Assembly: GCA_963565915.1 (NCBI GenBank)
Contig: OY751496.1
Location: 372,001 to 436,000 of the forward strand
DNA length: 64,000 bases
Direction: 5' to 3'
From: Entoloma clypeatum
Lineage: Eukaryota > Basidiomycota > Agaricomycetes > Agaricales > Entolomataceae
The notes beneath the pieces were generated by a model. That model had not been told where the DNA came from. It saw nothing but the letters and a program-made list of their open reading frames with translations, and ran no database searches. A program made the position numbers and the translations under genes. Positions 41,756 to 52,379 of this stretch are shown here, piece after piece. Position 1 is the stretch's first letter, and each line of letters begins with the position of its first letter.

Positions 41756-44174
41756 TTATTTAGTCCTAATCTTTATTCTCTTGCGTGCTAAACCAAGCAA
41801 ACGATGAAGGCATGCAAGTTCTTCATCTTTGGCTCCTTGATCATGGCATTGTTCTGAATGCCCAAAGTCAATAATTGTAAGTCCTAAGTCACCGATAAGA
41901 ATATTTTCTCGACGGATGTCTCCATGCAGTATCCCCGCTCGATGAATAGATTCCAATGTCGAAACCGCAGATTTGCTAATTTTGAAAACAGACAACCAGT
42001 ATTGTCAGTCGGATAAATCATTCATTAGTGGTGCAAACTTACCAGTCCAAGATTGACAACTTGCGCCGCGGCACTGTGATGAGTGGAACACCTGCATAAA
42101 GCATGACAAGAGCACAAGCACCACCTTCGGAGTCGTCAAAGAACCCCATTGGTGTGGTGATACCTCGAAGAATTCCTTTTGACCTTAAACAGCAATAGAC
42201 ATCATATTCATTCTTGAGGGCATCTCGCTGTTCGGCGTCGAAAGCAAGTTTGACGACAACGTCCAGCGGTATAGCACCATCCGAGATTCTTGGTTCAAGT
42301 GTGCCACGGTGGACAGTGCCGGTTGCCCCCTGACCAATTTCCGACGTAAGAACAATGTTCAGACAGTCCTCTTGTCCGTAAGTGTGGATGGATGGTGGAG
42401 ATAACGGAGGAGTACGACATCTGGTATGTGCGATAATGGAAGGGGTAGTGCGAAGGAACAACGCAGGGATTGGGGAGTCGTATACATCGTATTGGAGGTA
42501 GAGGAGGACCACATTACGGTTGCTGGCCACGTGTATTGCTTCCTGGTGCTGGTTAGGTTCATCGGAAGGTTGACATGATCCACGCTAACATACCTCGACG
42601 GCTGTGATTTCATCAACACTAGGATCCTTCTTTTCTGCAGAGCCTTGAAATTCGCCACCCTTTCCCCTTCCGTACCCACCCCTACGTCCACGTCCACTCC
42701 CTCTATGTCCACGGCTGCCCTTATGGCCACCTCCAGAACCCCGTTTATGCTCTCGGTCGTTCTGGTCATCGTCACCACCGATAAGGTCTCCGCCGTCATC
42801 AAAAGGCTCTGGGTGGGTTACATTGGATAGTTGCTGCTGCTGGCGGTCCATCATGTCTTGGATGGCGGCGATATAGATGCCCACATGAAGTTTGCCATAG
42901 CCAGGGTTAACGCAAGTGGACGGTTCGATGACGTCTGAAACGTAAAGCGTCTGAGAGCCTCGATGGCGGACACACACGAGCTCGTGGTTGCCGGAGTGAA
43001 GGATGATGATAGTCCCATCGACTCGTACGGCTTGTGCCCACGCCTGCAGGGTCGGCGTATCAGCCTTGTTTAACAGGCACTATGTTGCTCGTTACCTGTT
43101 GCACCAGACTTTGCGCAGTAATGTCATGCTGATCTTGGTAAGTCTCGTCATCTTCGTCTTCGTCGTCGTCGTCATTATCATCATCATCCTCCCACTTACA
43201 TTTCTTACCTTTATCCTTCGGGGAGTCACGTTTCAATGAACTTGGTGGTGATTGATGAAGGGTCGAAGAACCGACATCAGATGTGAGTGGTCGCATATCA
43301 ATTTCATCGCGATTTCCTGGAGCAAGGTGACTACCTAAAGAGTTATCCTATAGTATAATGAGTACTATTCTTCGCGATTCAAGGGGCATAGACATACAGG
43401 GATGCGCCAGGGGGTTATCTTCGCGTCAGGTCCAACGAACACCTGCGGGACTCTCTCGATCGTTTTCTTATGTTTAGACTCCATGTAGCAATTTGAAACC
43501 TTGCAGGTCGTCCAAGAGAACTTGCCTAGATTAGGAACCGAGGTCATTACTTCAACGGGACCTGCACTGAGGCGCTTTATCTTCCACGTTGCCAAAGGCG
43601 AGCTAGACTTCCTCATCTTCTGAAAAATGCGACGTTTATCGCTCTCCATCCCCTTCACAATCTCAGCTCGTATCGCTTCCGTCGTCTGAAGACCACTTTC
43701 TCCTAAGAAACGAAGCACCCCGTCCATGATCGCATAGCCTGAGGAATGAGCCGATTGCGTCCAGAACAAGAGACTGGTCCATCGCGAAAATGAAGCGGTG
43801 GGGTGCAAAGCTAGGGTAGAAGCCAAGGGAGAGCAGTATTTGGCAGTGGTTTGAGTGTAAAAGTCGGCAACTGCTTTCTCGTCTCCCACCCTCACGTCAA
43901 GATTCCCTATATCCGCTGTCCGTCGTTGGGCTGTGATGAAACCATTCGGAGGGGGAAGGGTGCGTGAAGCGGCGTGAAGGGCTTTATCGACATTGCTGGC
44001 AAGATCAAGGACCAGGGATGGAAGACGCTCCACCCGCTGGAGAACCAATTTCTGAGAAAGATGTTTATCATAAAATGAAGGTGGCGGATTGGAGGATAAC
44101 GTTTGCTTGGTAGCGACGGGAATTAGGCGAGGAGGGTTCCAAGAAAATAGTGCCTCGATTTCATCGCAAGTCAT
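41756..44174 (-). CDS. fungal protein-kinase-domain protein with a long N-terminal region
   Basis: Five exons on the minus strand: 43398-44174, 43096-43347, 42594-43043, 42043-42548 and 41756-41975. Introns are 45-67 bp; one has a CTAAC branch site right before its CAG. They join in frame to 734 residues. The N-terminal ~500 residues, MTCDEIEALFSWNPPRL onward, have no recognised domain and include an acidic run (DDDDNDDDDEDEDDE) and a Gly/Arg-rich GGHKGSRGHRGSGRGRRGG segment. The kinase part has the glycine loop IGQGATGTV (564-572), a VVVKLAF lysine, the hinge ALVMLYAG, catalytic loop HGDIRRENIL (HGD in place of HRD, about 679) and DFG (698-700). It ends 34 residues later, so the usual C-lobe with APE is missing. 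This short form is familiar from expanded Agaricomycete kinase-like families. Activity is uncertain. It is convergent with the RING pseudogene, 120 bp away. Confidence 0.8.
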
Positions 44175-44260
44175 GGGACAACAAATTTGAAAGTATCACG
44201 TGAGGGATGACACTCAGTAAAAAGGCCGTGTAGGCAAAATTTGGGCCTGCTATCCATACA

Positions 44261-44529
44261 CAGCAGGACCAGACCAATGTACCCCTCAAAAACATTGTAA
44301 ACAAATAACAATCTAATATAGAATTTATTTGCTGACCACATTGTGGGAACACAAGTAAAATCCATTTTTAATAATTATTTAATGTGCTCTGCATGTTTCC
44401 ACTGAGCAAATGCAAAAGAAAATGCAAAATGTGATTGTGATGTGGCCCCAATATTTTGTTCTCTCAAATGGAGATCCCGTTCAAAAATCAAACCACTTGT
44501 TTATCCTTTATGAGAACTGAGTTTGATCC
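44261..44529 (+). repeat. left arm of a 269-bp inverted repeat bounding the 44-58 kb composite
   Basis: CAGCAGGACCAGACC to GTTTGATCC matches the reverse complement of 58020-58288 over the full 269 bp with few changes. It starts 87 bp upstream of the kinase gene's start codon. No target duplication was recognised. Confidence 0.85.
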
Positions 44530-44654
44530 TGATGAAAATACGCAGTGAAAGATAATGTATTTCAATGTAAACTATGTCTTTTATACTAATTGATGAGGGT
44601 GTAACCTAACTACGAAGTGAGTAAGCTATGTACTTGGAAATGAGTGGTATGGGA

Positions 44655-44746
44655 ATAAGTATCTACTGGTAATGGTATGGTAATGGTCGAGTACACAACC
44701 GTCCACCGTCGTCATCCAGCGACGCCTCAATCCTCTGTTCCCAACA
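44655..44746 (-). repeat. LTR fragment of a third copia family
   Basis: On the minus strand it starts TGTTGGGAACAGAGG right after a purine tract (GTAAGGGGGAG), so it is the start of a 3' LTR. The same 92 bp recur, in the same orientation, at 57559-57650. The far end of the LTR was not resolved. Confidence 0.65.
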
Positions 44747-44790
44747 CTCCCCCTTACTCAAGCATTACTTTGAGTCTGTGAGCTAAATAC

Positions 44791-45896
44791 TCATGTGCGA
44801 CCCTCGGCAGTGGTGATGTCGATATGTTTCATTTGTGCATGAAATTTGGGATGGTGAGCGATAGTGATTGCGGCTTGATTGTTGCAATAGATGGTTGAAG
44901 TAAGGGGTTGTGGAATCCCAAGTTCTTCAAAAAATGTTCTGTGCCATAAAACTTGTTTCGCAATGTGAGTCGCTGCAATGTACTCAGCTTCGGCCATTGA
45001 AAGTGCCACAGTCGATTGCTTCTTCATGCTCCAAGTGACAGCTCCCCCTGCGAGTAGCAAAACATAGCCACTCATGGATTTTCACTTGGTGTTCGATGCC
45101 CAGTCCGTGTCGCAGTATATTGTGAGTTCCGTTGTCCAGTCTTGGTTGTTACTGCTGAATGTAAGTGTACGGTCGTGTGTGCCTTTTAGATATTGAAAAA
45201 CACATTTGACGGCTGTCCAATGCTTCACCTGTGGGTTCTTCATGAATTGCACAAGTTGTTGAACTGCGTAGGTGATGTCTGGCCTCATCCCAAGTGCCGC
45301 ATACATCAGCGAGCCAATTGCAGTGGCATATGCACCCGATCCCCTGTTATCCTCACCCCATTCTTGTCCCTCTCATCTCCTTCATTCCAATCCATATTTA
45401 CGTTGGGGTCCATGGGGGTTGAGACTGGATTTGCATCCTTCAGACCGAATCGTTCGAGCATTGTGTCGATGTAGTGACCTTGTGACAATGAAATAGTCTT
45501 CTTGTCGTTGTCTCAATTGATTTTCATGCCTAGGAGAATGGTGGGTTTGCCGATGATGTTTATTTCAAATTTCATCTTGATTTCGTGTTCGACATGATCT
45601 GATTCCTCGGCATTGTTTGTGATGGTGATAACGTCGTCAACCCATACTAAGATGATTGAGAACTTCTCGTTTTCGTGGTGTGGGAAGCAAGAGTAGTCAG
45701 ATTTCAATTGTGTATAGCCCAGCTCCTCCATCGCCCGATTCCACTCTTTGTTCCATACATTTCCTGCCTGCTTCAATCCGTAGAGTGCTTGTATGAGTTG
45801 GCAGACACATCCAGTTCCGTCATCATAGCCCTCTGGTTGCTCCATGTATGATTCCTCCTTGAGGTAGCCATTCAGGTATGCTGTTTTGACATCCAT
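44791..45896 (-). pseudogene. copia reverse transcriptase/RNase H fragment, different family
   Basis: From MDVKTAYLNGYLKEESYMEQ through ALYGLKQAGNVWNKEWNRAM, LVWVDDVITI (W in place of Y in the catalytic box), GSLMYAALGMRPDITYAVQQ-type sequence and RNase H (CDTDWASN, SMAEAEYIAATHIAKQ, HPKFHAQMKHIDI). It is disabled by stops at about 45514 and 45080 and by a frameshift near 45310. The 5' half (Gag, protease, integrase) is missing: it stops 13 bp before the gypsy LTR at 45910. Usual copia Pol would continue for about 800 more residues. Confidence 0.85.
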
Positions 45897-45909
45897 TTGT
45901 CATACGTCC

Positions 45910-46198
45910 TGTTGAGGCGACGCTAAGTCAATTGACGTCGCGAGCCCAAACTTAGGAACAAAGTGGAAAGGTGATAAGAGAACTGTATTGCCAAGAGACC
46001 CAGCAGAAATCTCAAGAGAACAAGCTATCGAATACAAGTGAAAGTACCCTACTTATATATGTAAATTCCATGAGGCTGTGTTGTGGCAGCATCATGCTGC
46101 GCAATAATGATAAGATGTCCTCATGTACGATATGATGTAGATAAGATAAGATCAAGATAAGATAAGATAAAGTGAAAAGTGAAAATACGATCATAACA
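45910..46198 (-). repeat. 3' LTR of gypsy element 1
   Basis: 289 bp. Contains a cluster of GATAAGATAAGATC motifs (46139-46171), a string of potential GATA-factor sites. Confidence 0.88.
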
Positions 46199-46209
46199 TT
46201 ACCCCCTTT

Positions 46210-46592
46210 CTAGATCTCGACTTCCAGGCGAGATATGATGTCGTCTGGGGTGTCCGTGAAATTTTCATATGGTTTAAATTTCAATCCTTCAAAGATGTTT
46301 GCGTGTAAGCGCCAGGGTGCATTCAGGTTTAATTTAAAGAAGTCCTCCACCGCTTCCTTGGCATGTTCTAGGTGATCCTCGGGTTCCCACGTGTTGTGGT
46401 CCTGAGTCAGACCCTCCCATTGCACTAAATATTCCAGCTTTCCTCTCTTCAACCTTGAGTCAATAACTTTAGCAACATCATACTCTTCTTTGCCATTGAT
46501 AACTGTCGGGTTTGGTGCCTGCACCCTTTGTGATATAAATAGTGGTTCTTTAAATAATCGGACCCATGATACATTGACGACCAGGTGGATTT
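46210..46592 (-). pseudogene. gypsy 1 C-terminal chromodomain
   Basis: Reads VKVS-like HLVVNVSWVRLF, then EEYDVAKVIDSRLKRGKLEY, LVQWEGLTQDHNTWEPEDHL and a short tail to the stop at 46210. The aromatic/acid pattern is that of chromodomains fused to integrases of chromoviruses, thought to steer insertion to heterochromatin. The frame is not continuous with the upstream integrase: the usual linker is missing and a solo LTR intervenes. Confidence 0.8.
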
Positions 46593-47050
46593 TGTTATGG
46601 ATTCGCTATCCATGGCATTGATCGCTCAGACAAGATACAAGACATAGAGGCCTTATCTGATTAATGGCCAGTTTCATCTTATCTATTGGTTTCATGCTTA
46701 CTATTCACTTTTACATCATTCGGGCCCCGGCCTCTGCTTACTCACTACAGTATGGTCATTGTTACCATATCTAGATGGTTACTCTCACACATCCTTGACA
46801 TCGTGTTACTTATTGGACTATACTTAGATACTCTGACTCACACCGCAGCAGTTACCATAGACACCTACTCCGGGTCCGCTTCTGGAGTCAGACCGGAACT
46901 GCTCTAGAGTCATCTAGATGACTCGACCTTCTAGTATATATAGGGTACATACATTGCATGTATTCTCCAGATCTAGCAATCACCTTGGTATCCGCCTTTG
47001 CTACTTAAGCCTCTCTGCCTAAGCATCGCATGGGTTTGTCAACCATAACA
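46593..47050 (-). mobile_element. solo LTR inserted in the gypsy 1 integrase region
   Basis: 458 bp with TGTTATGGATTCGC...CAACCATAACA ends (TG...CA, with longer inverted TGTTATGG/CCATAACA termini). GATTT flanks both sides (46588-46592, 47051-47055). It has TATATATAGGG near 46936. No partner LTR is in the window, so it is a recombinational remnant; orientation is a guess. Confidence 0.88.
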
Positions 47051-49317
47051 GATTTTTCATACCATTCCATCTCTTCTCGTGCTTTTACTAGCGCTGCTTC
47101 TGCCTCCTCATGAATCTTCTTCATTCGCTCTGCGAATTCTTTTGCCGGTTCTGACTTTTCTGCCCTCTGAGGTTCTACGCCCATCCTAGGGTTAAACCCA
47201 TAATTTACATAGAACAGTGAAAACTGAGTTGCCGTGTGAATTTTATTATTATAGGCAAACTCCGCGGTTGCCATCCATTCGGGCCAATCTGTTTGCCGAT
47301 GGGAAATAAATGATCTTAGATATTGCTCCAACTCCTGGTTGATGCGTTCCGTCTGTCTGTCTGTTTGTGGATGGTACGCCGTTGATAATTTAGTTGTGAT
47401 CCCCAATATTTTATTTAGTTCCTTCATAAATATTGCCGCAAATTGTGGTCCTCGGTCTGACGTTAACGATTCCAGCAGTCCATGACGTTTCCAGACTTCG
47501 TCCCGATATAGTTTAGCTAATCCTTCTGCTGAGACTTCATTGCATGTTTTGATAAAGTGTGATTGCTTTGTCAATCTGCAAGCCACAACTAATACTGCGT
47601 TGTACCCCTGAGCTTCTGGAAGTCCTACAATAAAATCTGCTGTAACATGTTTTCATGGTCCTGCATGTTCTGTGTTTGCTTTTAATTTACCGGCTAGTGG
47701 TTGAGGCACGTTTTTTGATCGTTGACATCTGTCGCAGCCCTCAACGTATGCTTTGACCATGTTTGTAATACTAGGCCACCAATAATTACGTGTAACCAAT
47801 TCCAGGGTCTTCCACTGCCCTGGGTGTCCTGCAACTGGGTTGTCGTGGTGTAATTTAATTATTTCCTCCCTGAGTTCCTGACTTTTCGGAACATAAACTT
47901 TTCCTCGATGTAACCAGAGTCCCTGCTCTTCGTGCCATTCATCTGTGCGCAATGTTTTGGTATTTGTCTTTTTTAACTCTTCCACTGCTTTCAACACTTG
48001 TTCATCAAACTCCTTGGCATCCCTGATGCGTTTTAATAGTTTACTTTCTTGTCCATCAATAAGTATGTGACCTCGATCCATTGCTCGCAAGTGGAAGTAT
48101 TCGGGTTTTAATAATGTTACGTCCTCATTGTCATTTTCCACCCCCTTTCTATGATTGACTCTTCTTGAAAGAGTGTCCGCCTTCCCCATTGAAGTTCCTG
48201 CTTTGTGTATTAATTTAAAGTTGAAACATGTTAGATACAACACCCAACGTGCTTGTCTGTGATTAAGCTTTCGACCCTGCATGAAGTACTCGAGGTTTTT
48301 ATGATCGGTCCAGATCTCGACCTCATGTTTGGCTCCTTCAAGGTGGTGTCTCCATGCTTCCAGCGCTCGAATTATGCCCAGCATTTCTTTATTGTGTACG
48401 TCGTAATTTTGTTCCACGTCATTCAATCCTTTAGATAGAAAGGCACATGGCCTCCATTTCTCATCCTCGCATTCCATAGATAGAATTGCTCCTGTAGCAA
48501 AGTCCGATGCGTCTGATTCTACTCTCAACTTCCGATCCGGATTGGGAGATATTAATATAGGTGCTTCCATAAATAATTTCTTTAGCATATCAAATGCTTT
48601 CTCCTGTTCCTCTTTCCAATTCCAGATTGTTTCTTTCCTTGTTAATTTATGTAATGACCCTGCCACTTTAGAGAAGTCTTTGACAAATCTTCGATAGAAA
48701 TTGGCCAATCCTAGAAATGACTGGACTTCTTTGACTTTTGTTGGTTTCGGCCATTGTTTGATGGCGTCTACTTTTGAAGGATCCATTCGAATTCCGTCTT
48801 TCCCAATAATTAACCCTAAGAACTCTATTTCGTCTCTGTCAAAGAAACATTTTCCCGGTTTTAAGAATAAGTTGTTTTCCCGTAATCTTTTTAGAATTTC
48901 CTCCATGATTTCACTGTGTCCTTTTTCTCCTTCAGTTGCTACCAATATATCATCAATATAGATAACTACGTCTCCTTGATCAATCAAGTCTCTAAATATG
49001 TCATTCATCATGGTTTGAAACGTGCTTGGGGAATTATTTAATCCGAAGAACATAACTGTTGGTTCGAAGGCTCCATCTGGGGCTGTAAATGCCGCTTTCC
49101 ACTCGTCTCCTTCTTTGATGCGTACATTGTTATACCCCCATCTGAGGTCCATTTTGGTGGACCTTTTCTTTCCCTTTAATTTATCGATCAATTCCGGAAT
49201 CAATGGGAGTGGATAATTATTGCGAACAGTCCAGCTGTTAATATGTCGGTAATCCTGTACCATTCGTTTCTTTCTGTCTTTTTTGGGTATAAAGAATACT
49301 GGCGAAGTTTGTGGTGA
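47051..49317 (-). pseudogene. gypsy 1 reverse transcriptase, RNase H and integrase
   Basis: The frame resumes after a TAG at 49318 and contains MVQDYRHINSWTVRNNYPLP, the YIDD catalytic box (VVIYIDDILVA, about 48960), RNase H (RVESDASDFATGAILS, WTDHKNLEYF), the HHCC zinc region (IKLHHDN...CDRCQRSK) and, beyond a TGA at 47653, the integrase core with LTSDRGPQFAAIFMKELNKI and YHPQTDRQTERINQELEQYL. The TGA stands where a Trp codon is usual, the TAG where Lys is usual. It ends EEMEWYEKS at the solo LTR. Confidence 0.85.
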
Positions 49318-50382
49318 CTAAATAGGTCGAATATATCCTTTGCGTAATTGATCGTTTACAAATTCGGATACTTCTTTCCTTTCATCTGGTGACAGGGGAT
49401 AGACTTTGGCCTTTTTTGGTATGAAATCCGGTCTTAAGTCTATAGCGTGATCCCATGGTTTCCTGACTGGTAATCTCTCTGATGCTTTCTTTTCAAAGAC
49501 TGATAGATATTTGTGATATTTCTGGGGGACAACCTGTTCCGCCGGTACTTCATCTGAGGGTTCTCCCTTAGCTGCCCTGAGCATGTGGATTACTTCCTCC
49601 TTCACTTCTTCCTCATTTCCTTCTACTACTTCTTCCATCCTTCCACCCCATCTGGTCCTTGCAGTTTTATTTAAGTAACATGTTCGACGCATGCCACATT
49701 CTTCTGGACATCTTGATAATTTAATTTCTGCTTTTTTCCAATCAATTTCTGGATTATGATGTCTCAGCCAAGTATGTCCAACAATAATTTTAGCTTTTCC
49801 TAGGTTGCATGCTTCAAACACTGCTATCTCCATGTGTCCTTTATACCGCATAGCCATGACTGCTTCGTGCGTGATCGAACCTCCTTGGTTAAGCGTGCCA
49901 TCAACGTTGTAGACCCGAATGGGGAAAGGTAGTTCCCTTAATTTAATGTTGTTCTTTTTGGCGAAGTCCAGATCTATGAACATCCCTGTCGCCCCTGAGT
50001 CTAATAATGCTTCAACATCAAATGTGTGTTTGTCCTGCAACGTTTCCAGCGTGATTTTCATCATAAGCTCCTTTTCCAAAGAAGCGGGTCGAATAAAAGA
50101 TGGTTCCCCCATAGAGTCCATTTGCCTAGTTAAATTATCTGATTCTTCGCAACAGGGAATTAAGCATTCATCCGTAGGGGACAAACCAAGCCTCGTTGCC
50201 GAGGGCTCCCCAATGATATAGTTTACAAGTGTATCTAAGTCCGATTCATCTGTGCTATTTTTTTGGGTTTTTACCTTTTTGGGTTTGTCCAATAGTATTT
50301 TATTGTATGTAACTGCTGCGTCCGTAAGCTTTTGAAACCAAGAATTTACAGTGTCTTTATGTATGTAAGAGTCTATAGGCAA
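49318..50382 (-). pseudogene. gypsy 1 protease and start of reverse transcriptase
   Basis: 354 codons. Protease active site LLDSGATGMFIDLDFA lies near residue 122, with a GHTWLRHHNPEIDW segment after it, and the RT thumb entrance DHAIDLRPDFIPK...LRKGYIRPI at the end, where a single TAG interrupts it. It starts 35 bp beyond the Gag stop in another frame, so Pol would need frameshifting or reinitiation. Confidence 0.8.
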
Positions 50383-50417
50383 TTGTTCATATTGATTTGT
50401 CAGAGCCAGCGGGGGAA

Positions 50418-51515
50418 TTACTGGTTGACATTTACAAAATCCTGCTGCGCTGCAGCCTGTCCGTTGTTCTGAGCCGGTTGGCCCTGCTGTCCATTATTAG
50501 CTTGGCGCGCTTGACACCTCGCGTTGATCTGTCTCAAAATTTCCTCCTCCTCTTGTTCGTCGATCTGTTCGATCATTGCCACTTGTACCCTGCGCTGTGG
50601 CCGTCTGCAATCTCGGGCAAAATGCCCCTGTCTGCCGCAGTTATAACAATTACCAGGAGCGCGTCTCTGGTTCCTATCGATGTCCATTGCATTTGGATCC
50701 CATTGTGGTTGCTGCTGTTGCTGTTGTTGACCGTTTTGTTGTTGAGGACGGTACCCCCCATTCTGTTGTTGCCCAAAGGGCCTCTGTTGCTGCTGTTGTC
50801 CATATGTGGGCTGATTGCCCCATGTGTTACGTTGTTGTCCAAAGTTATTGCCAGTCCTCATGCCTGGTCTTGCTGCGAAGGTCTCTTCCGCTCTGCCGAT
50901 TGCCAAAATTTCTTCACAGGTGCCCTGCACCATGGACTTTCTCCTCCCTTGCTGGAAGAGTTGTTGCATGATAGATTCCTTGGCGTTCCTTTCCAAAAGG
51001 GTTACACCGTGCCTTTCCTCAATCTTGCCCTTGATCACTAGAGTCCTGAATTGCATAATCCAATCATCGGTCTTCATTGAACCTTGCTTAAAGCTCTCGA
51101 TTTTGGATCGGGCCCATTCGATCTCAGTGGTGGGACGAAACCTCGTTGTGATTTCACTGACTAGCTCTCGGTACGTTGGCCAATCTTCTGATTCCATACA
51201 TTGATTCAAATGGGTTTCCCCGTAAACTCCTGCCGTGGGACCGTCCAATCGCAACCACACTGCAATGCACACTTCTTCTTCCCCATTGAATAGCTTCCGG
51301 TTGACCCTGAGCCATGCGAGCATCTTAGTCCACCATACTGTGAACGTTGCTTTGGATCCATTGTATTTGCCGGGATCCGCGGCGACTTCTAATTTCCTTC
51401 CACGATTGTTGTTTTGTGGGGGGGGGTGATTGAACAGTGGTATCGGAGGTAAGGGTGATGGTGCGTGGTATTGTTCAAATTCTTTGTCAAATTGGGTGTT
51501 GGTGCCTTCGGCCAT
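50418..51515 (-). CDS. gypsy 1 Gag
   Basis: 365 residues with no stop. The retrotransposon Gag core runs from FTVWWTKMLAWLRVNRKL through WARSKIESFKQGSMKTDDWI, followed by a Gln/Asn-rich region (long CAG/CAA-like runs) and one zinc knuckle CYNCGRQGHFARDC (about residue 288). It would form the virus-like particle shell. It is the only gypsy 1 product that is still open. Confidence 0.85.
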   Translation of the reverse strand: MAEGTNTQFDKEFEQYHAPSPLPPIPLFNHPPPQNNNRGRKLEVAADPGKYNGSKATFTVWWTKMLAWLRVNRKLFNGEEEVCIAVWLRLDGPTAGVYGETHLNQCMESEDWPTYRELVSEITTRFRPTTEIEWARSKIESFKQGSMKTDDWIMQFRTLVIKGKIEERHGVTLLERNAKESIMQQLFQQGRRKSMVQGTCEEILAIGRAEETFAARPGMRTGNNFGQQRNTWGNQPTYGQQQQQRPFGQQQNGGYRPQQQNGQQQQQQQPQWDPNAMDIDRNQRRAPGNCYNCGRQGHFARDCRRPQRRVQVAMIEQIDEQEEEEILRQINARCQARQANNGQQGQPAQNNGQAAAQQDFVNVNQ

Positions 51516-52095
51516 GATGGTGTGATGAGGGGGAGTGGTTGTGTTTTTTGAACAGTAGTACCTTGCGTTGGGCGCGTGACCCTGTTCTAACGCTTAGGCG
51601 AGAAAAAATCTAAAAGAAAAAAACCCAAAGAGCGATCTGTTTACCCAGGTAGCCGATTTACCCGAGCAAAGGAAGATCTAGGAAAAATGAAGTCCACGCG
51701 GTCAGATCCCCTATGTGCGCTGGACTGGTCAATATCCTGTAATAGGGTCGGGGGTTGGAACACCTTTTGCGATCTAGACATGTATGGTCTGCTCTCTCCA
51801 ACCGTCACACGCGCCAGCAGCTTTCCCAAAGGTTAGTTGCATCGGCCTTTGGTCACCTCGACACAGGACGGGCTCAATGTTTCCCTATGTGTCTCAAACA
51901 GCAACGCTAGATATGGTGGATGCACCAAGCATTTTCTCTTCTTATCCCTGAAGTCCGGGAGATCCCCCTTAACGCTAGGGTCCGCATGTAATAACAAAGT
52001 GCGACTTTTAACGCAAAAGTGCGAAACGGCGGGGATAGTGATGATGGAGTGGAAAGTGTGTGTTTGGGCAGGCGAGTAGAGAGAGCTTGTTCTTC
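51516..52095 (-). other. gypsy 1 untranslated leader
   Basis: Non-coding stretch between the 5' LTR and Gag. The bases next to the LTR on the minus strand (GAAGAACAAGCTCTC) do not match an obvious tRNA 3' end, so the primer site is unresolved. Confidence 0.5.
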
Positions 52096-52379
52096 TGTTG
52101 AGGCGACGCTAAGTCAATTGACGTCGCGAGCCCAAACTTAGGAATGAAGTGGAAAGATGATAAGAGAACTGTATTGCCAAGAGACCCAGCGGGAATCTCA
52201 AGAGAACAAGCTATTGAATACAAGTAAAAGTACCCTACTTATATATGTAAATTCCATGAGGCTGCGTTGTGGCAGCATCATGCTGCGCGATAATGATAAG
52301 ATGTCACATGATATGATGTAGATAAGATAAGATCGAGATAAGATATGATAAAGTGAAAAGTGAAAATACAATCATAACA
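52096..52379 (-). repeat. 5' LTR of gypsy element 1
   Basis: 284 bp; partner of 45910-46198, with the same GATAAGATAAG cluster. Its outer end (52379) touches codon ~11 of the copia 2 Gag frame. Confidence 0.88.

Larger units (their letters stand above)
45910..52379 (-). mobile_element. Ty3/gypsy (chromovirus) element 1, decayed
   Basis: LTRs 45910-46198 (3') and 52096-52379 (5') are TGTTATGAT...CTCAACA on the minus strand and differ at roughly a dozen sites plus a small indel. AGAAAGGGGGTAA precedes the 3' LTR. Inside: Gag, protease, reverse transcriptase, RNase H, integrase and a chromodomain, in that order, with two nonsense codons, a deletion and an inserted solo LTR. The flanks (CGTCC left, GACGG right) are not a target duplication, and different elements lie on the two sides, which suggests rearrangement. 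Confidence 0.9.
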
